Assembly: GCA_964388485.1 (NCBI GenBank)
Contig: CAYMAS010000009.1
Span: 1-64,000 of the forward strand
DNA: 64,000 nt
Direction: 5' to 3'
Origin: JBCDKH01 sp964388485
GTDB lineage: Bacteria > Planctomycetota > Phycisphaerae > Tepidisphaerales > Tepidisphaeraceae
The translations under genes were made by a program, and so were the position numbers. Shown one piece after another: positions 60,893-64,000 of the stretch; the stretch's first letter is position 1, and each line of letters opens with the position of its first letter. The notes under the pieces were generated by a model. It did not search any database, was not told the origin of the DNA, and saw only the letters and a program-made list of their open reading frames with translations.

Positions 60893-60998
60893 CTGGTCTA
60901 ACTCTGTAGGGCGGCCGACCTTTGGCCATCTGACAGAACCTGATATGGTGGACGCCAGCCATATCGCCATACCCAGCTACACGGAGCCGACTGTGTAG

Positions 60999-61741
60999 GA
61001 ACCCGCCGGCGTTGCCGTCCACACTGCGTTGCTCGTCGCCAACGGCGATCTGCGCGACACCGCCAACGCCAAGTGCTGGCCGGCCCAACAGGAGCTCGAA
61101 GCCGACGCAGCCAAAGCCTTGCAAGCCCTCGGCTGGAAGCTGCAGCGGGCCCACGGCACGATCGACACCGACGCCGGCACGCACGGGTTCATCAACTCGC
61201 AGAAGCACGGCCGCGAGGTGTTCGCCGAGATTCATCCCGATGCGCCGCTCGTCGTCGCCGAAGCCGTTTGGCAGTACAGCCACCACCTGCTGCCCGGGCT
61301 CTTGCGTCATCGTGGGGCGATTCTGATCCTCGCCAACTGGTCCGGCACTTGGCCGGGCCTCGTCGGGGCGCTCAACCTGCGTGGCAGCCTGACCAAGGCC
61401 GGCCGCGACTACTCGCTGCTGTGGACCGAGTCGTTCGAGGAAGACGGCTTCCGCCAGAAGCTCAAGACGTGGCTCGATACCGGCAAGGTCGCGCACGACA
61501 CCTCGCACGTCGCACCGCTCGGCAAGCTACCCGCGGCGGAGCAGGAGCTGGGCAAAGCCATCGCCGCCGACCTGAAGCACCGCCACGCGATCATGGGCGT
61601 CTTGGACGAAGGCTGCATGGGCCCGACCGCGCCCTCGCCGCCAAAGCCGCGGCTGCCAAGGCGATGGGCATGACGGTTCATCTGTGCGGCACGAGCAAGA
61701 ACGGCACGCCGCTGGCGGATCACTTGGCCAAGCTCAGCTGA
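60999..61741 (+). pseudogene. Fucose/arabinose isomerase-like gene remnant
   Basis: The open frame begins right after an in-frame TAG at 60996 without an ATG and runs to 61673. It reads QALGWKLQRAHGTIDTD, then RGAILILANWSGTWPGLVGA and DEGCMG, as in L-fucose isomerase-like proteins. After DEGCMG (about 61620) the frame no longer matches, and another frame continues to 61741. Start and end are therefore both lost. It lies beside the alpha-mannosidase gene on the opposite strand. Confidence 0.75.
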
Positions 61742-61748
61742 GGCAGGC

Positions 61749-64000
61749 CTAACACCGCTTCATCCGAAGGCTGAGCAACTGGTGCGGCTTGAACGGCAGG
61801 GTGTCGCCGTTGATCGGCTGCGTCGGGTTGCCCTTGAGATTGACCTGCTCCATCGCCACCCCATCGGCGGTCGTTAGATGAACCTCCCCGTGACGGCCGG
61901 CGGTTTCGGAGAGTCGGAGCGTCCAGCCGTCCTGCTCGGGCTTGGCCCAGGCGGCGACGAGGGAGTCGCCGCCTCCAAGATCAGCCAAGCCTGCGGAACG
62001 CGGCGAGCCTTTGTAGCAATGGATCGGCGTGAAGAGCACGTCCGCCAGCTGGGCCGGCTGCTCACGACGCGGAGCGTCTTCTCGCGAGGCGGCCAAGGCG
62101 AGGCGAATGGTGTGGCGGCCGATGTCGGTGAACGGCTGATGCGTCGCCTGCGGGTGGTATGCGTCGAAATCTCGAAGTGACACGTCGAGATCGGCTTCGG
62201 TCATCTTCGGCGACCGGACCAGAGACACGTGGGCAAGACCGTCGAAGCAGCCCATGCCGTAGGTCGCTTCGGTGATGATCGCAACGCCGCGACCCGAGCC
62301 GGGCTCGGCGATGGACATCCACCGGCTCGCCGGCACCTCGAATTGTGCGTCTTCGCCCACCGTCTGCCCTCGCTGCGACCGACGCGTCGTGCCGAACGGG
62401 CCGCCGTAGCTGGCGTCGGCATCGCGGTAGTCAGTTGGCATCGTGAGCTTCAGCAGCGTCTCCGGGTCCTGCCAATCGACGTCGACCTCGACCCGCAACG
62501 CGCAGGCACCGGCGTCGAGCTGGTATCGCACCTCGACACGGCTCGATTGGCCGACTTGGCGAGCGACGCTGACGGTCATCGAGGTCGCGTCACCGAAGAA
62601 GTTCAGCTCAGCCGGTGCGTCGCACGGCTGGCCGAGGCTCAGCACGTTGCGGTCGATGTCCCACGCGTCATACAACGCAGCCCGATCAGCGAATGTGTAG
62701 AGCGAGCAGGCGTTGCCGACGAGACGGATCGGATCGTCGTCGAAGGCCAGGTGCGTCAGGTCGCCCTTGTCGTTGAAGGAGACCCGGACCCGGCCGTTGT
62801 CGATCGTGTTGCCGTCGCGCGACACGGGGTGCGCATCAGCAGCTTCCAAAGCACTTGTCGCCACACCCGCAAGCGGCGGCAGGCGGCGTGGCTGGCCGTC
62901 GATGAGCTCGATTCGGTCGCACGGCACAGGATTGAAGACGCACGATGTCGAGCCCCTTGCCTGCAGGAGTTCCAAAGCAGCGGCATTGCAGCGGTCGGCG
63001 ATGGCTTCGAGTTCCGGATTAATCTCGTCGTACACCTCCTGCAGGCTGCTGCCGGGCAGGACGTCGTGAAACTGGGCCCAGCAGACGCGTTTCCAGTCGG
63101 TGATCGTCTGCTGGTCGTTCGTCTCGCCGACGAGGCAACGGGCGGCTTCAAGGGTCTGCAGGGCTCGCTCCGCGGCTCGGTACGCCTGCTTGAGGCGGAC
63201 ATGCGTCGTCTGCACGCCGCGGTGGTATTCGAGGTACATTTCTCCACGCCACGTCGGCAGCTTGTCTTGCACGTCGGCGAGCCGGTCGAAGAAGCCGTCG
63301 ATGCGGCCCCACTTGGCTCGTGGAAGATCAGCCAGTTCCGCCTGACGTCGGGCCCGCTCGCACATGGTCGCCGTCACGCCGCCGCCGCCGTCGCCGTATC
63401 CGACCGGCATGAGTGTCTCGGGCAAGAGGTGCGACTGCCGCTGGTTGCTTGCAGCCCAGTCGAGCTCGACGGCCGAGAGGGTCAGGTTGTAGTGCTCCCA
63501 CGCAATGAAGCCGAGCACTTCAGTCTCGCCGTCGTTGCCTTGCCACCTGAAGGCCGAGTGCGGGAATCGTGTTGCGGCCGACCAGTGCATCTTGGTCGTG
63601 AAGAAGTATGGCACGTCAAAGCCGCTGAGCAGCTGCGGCAGCACAGCGCTGTAGCCGAAGACGTCCGGCAGCCACAGCGTTTTCGAGTCGTCGCCCGTCA
63701 GCTCCCTGAAGCCGGCCTGCCCGAGCTCGATCGCCCGGATCAACGCTTCACCACACGGCAGCTGCGTGTCGCTCTCGACGTACATCGCGCCGGTCGCTTC
63801 CCAACGAGCATCGGGACCGGCGGCCTGCTGCTTGATGCGATCGAGCAGTTCCGGCGCTCGACGCCCGACGGCTTCGTAGCTGCCGGGCTGGCTGTAGCCG
63901 AAATGGAGTTCCGGGTAGTCGTTCAGCAGATGATTCGCCGTTGCCAGTGAGTGAACCGCCTTGAAGTCGCCGATACATTCGGGCCATTTCCAAGCGAGGT
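61749..64000 (-). CDS. Alpha-mannosidase (GH38), N-terminus beyond window
   Basis: The open frame continues to base 64000, so about 750 C-terminal residues are visible. WPECIGDFKAVHSLATANHL at the edge, the nucleophile region TLWLPDVFGYSAVLPQLL (Asp), RWQGNDGETEVLGF and the middle-helical part WAQFHDVLPGSSLQEVYDE are typical of GH38. It removes alpha-mannose from glycans. It borders the isomerase-like remnant, hinting at a glycan-utilisation locus. Confidence 0.93.
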   Translation of the reverse strand, partial: LAWKWPECIGDFKAVHSLATANHLLNDYPELHFGYSQPGSYEAVGRRAPELLDRIKQQAAGPDARWEATGAMYVESDTQLPCGEALIRAIELGQAGFRELTGDDSKTLWLPDVFGYSAVLPQLLSGFDVPYFFTTKMHWSAATRFPHSAFRWQGNDGETEVLGFIAWEHYNLTLSAVELDWAASNQRQSHLLPETLMPVGYGDGGGGVTATMCERARRQAELADLPRAKWGRIDGFFDRLADVQDKLPTWRGEMYLEYHRGVQTTHVRLKQAYRAAERALQTLEAARCLVGETNDQQTITDWKRVCWAQFHDVLPGSSLQEVYDEINPELEAIADRCNAAALELLQARGSTSCVFNPVPCDRIELIDGQPRRLPPLAGVATSALEAADAHPVSRDGNTIDNGRVRVSFNDKGDLTHLAFDDDPIRLVGNACSLYTFADRAALYDAWDIDRNVLSLGQPCDAPAELNFFGDATSMTVSVARQVGQSSRVEVRYQLDAGACALRVEVDVDWQDPETLLKLTMPTDYRDADASYGGPFGTTRRSQRGQTVGEDAQFEVPASRWMSIAEPGSGRGVAIITEATYGMGCFDGLAHVSLVRSPKMTEADLDVSLRDFDAYHPQATHQPFTDIGRHTIRLALAASREDAPRREQPAQLADVLFTPIHCYKGSPRSAGLADLGGGDSLVAAWAKPEQDGWTLRLSETAGRHGEVHLTTADGVAMEQVNLKGNPTQPINGDTLPFKPHQLLSLRMKRC

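Overview
This is a GC-rich chromosomal window that looks planctomycetal, probably class Phycisphaerae or a close relative. The basis is a PEP-CTERM tail protein, two secreted proteins with an N-terminal motif of the EPLE(A/S)RRLL type, a paired dockerin-like EF-hand tail, an LPS-transport-type locus and a type B L31. This assignment is an inference; there is no 16S gene here. Genes are densely packed on both strands, and the gaps hold many palindromic repeats.

Layout. 1-2520: 5'-truncated class I/II aminotransferase with an in-frame palindromic insertion, a hypothetical gene, then a 900-base gene-free stretch with a C30 tract, a 14 x 21 bp minisatellite and inverted repeats. 2521-9793: DUF4258/DUF2283 pair, VTT membrane protein, tRNA-dihydrouridine synthase, small ORFs, a NUDIX-GNAT fusion, a Rho-N-like protein, DinB and a GH13 enzyme. 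9937-14826: LemA, VOC, and a kdsD + LptC/OstA-like pair. 14974-24629: scpA, RidA, prfB with a +1 frameshift site, ribF, an AGCS symporter, a CrtC-like protein, rpmE, a PEP-CTERM protein and a glycosyltransferase. 24738-33168: acyl-CoA synthetase (ADP-forming)-GNAT fusion, nucleotidyltransferase-like gene, thrS, two small membrane proteins and BtpA. 33361-41650: hypothetical gene, PilZ-like, Mrp ATPase, phospholipase D, the ftsL-like/LysM/rsmH division cluster, UbiA and TetR. 41767-49215: RND adaptor (broken by a 10-N gap), a pump fused to its outer-membrane factor, and a dockerin-tailed secreted protein. 49575-64000: katG, a ParA/partner pair with a 16 bp periodic array, a hydroxyacid dehydrogenase, an RTX-type protein, lysC, nuoB, moeA, remnants of a sulfatase and a fucose-isomerase-like gene, and a GH38 alpha-mannosidase running off the end.

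How genes work together. kdsD overlaps the LptC/OstA-like gene, suggesting Kdo/LPS assembly and export. TetR, adaptor, pump and outer-membrane factor form a tripartite efflux locus whose regulator has a perfect 14 bp palindrome just upstream. rsmH, a LysM protein and a short bitopic coiled-coil protein look like the start of a division/cell-wall cluster.

The most striking element is at about 31072-31523: eight hairpins with a roughly 52 bp period and changing but complementary arms. Read on the minus strand, each has a CCUCCUCC loop, most have an ACCUCCUCC-type linker, and hairpins end in U-rich tracts. Every single mismatch on the plus strand is A-C, which becomes G-U on the minus strand. 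This suggests a tandem array of anti-Shine-Dalgarno RNAs downstream of a small membrane-protein gene. Second is a strictly 16 bp-phased repeat array beginning just upstream of parA. Third is the pump-outer membrane factor fusion with an internal lipobox.
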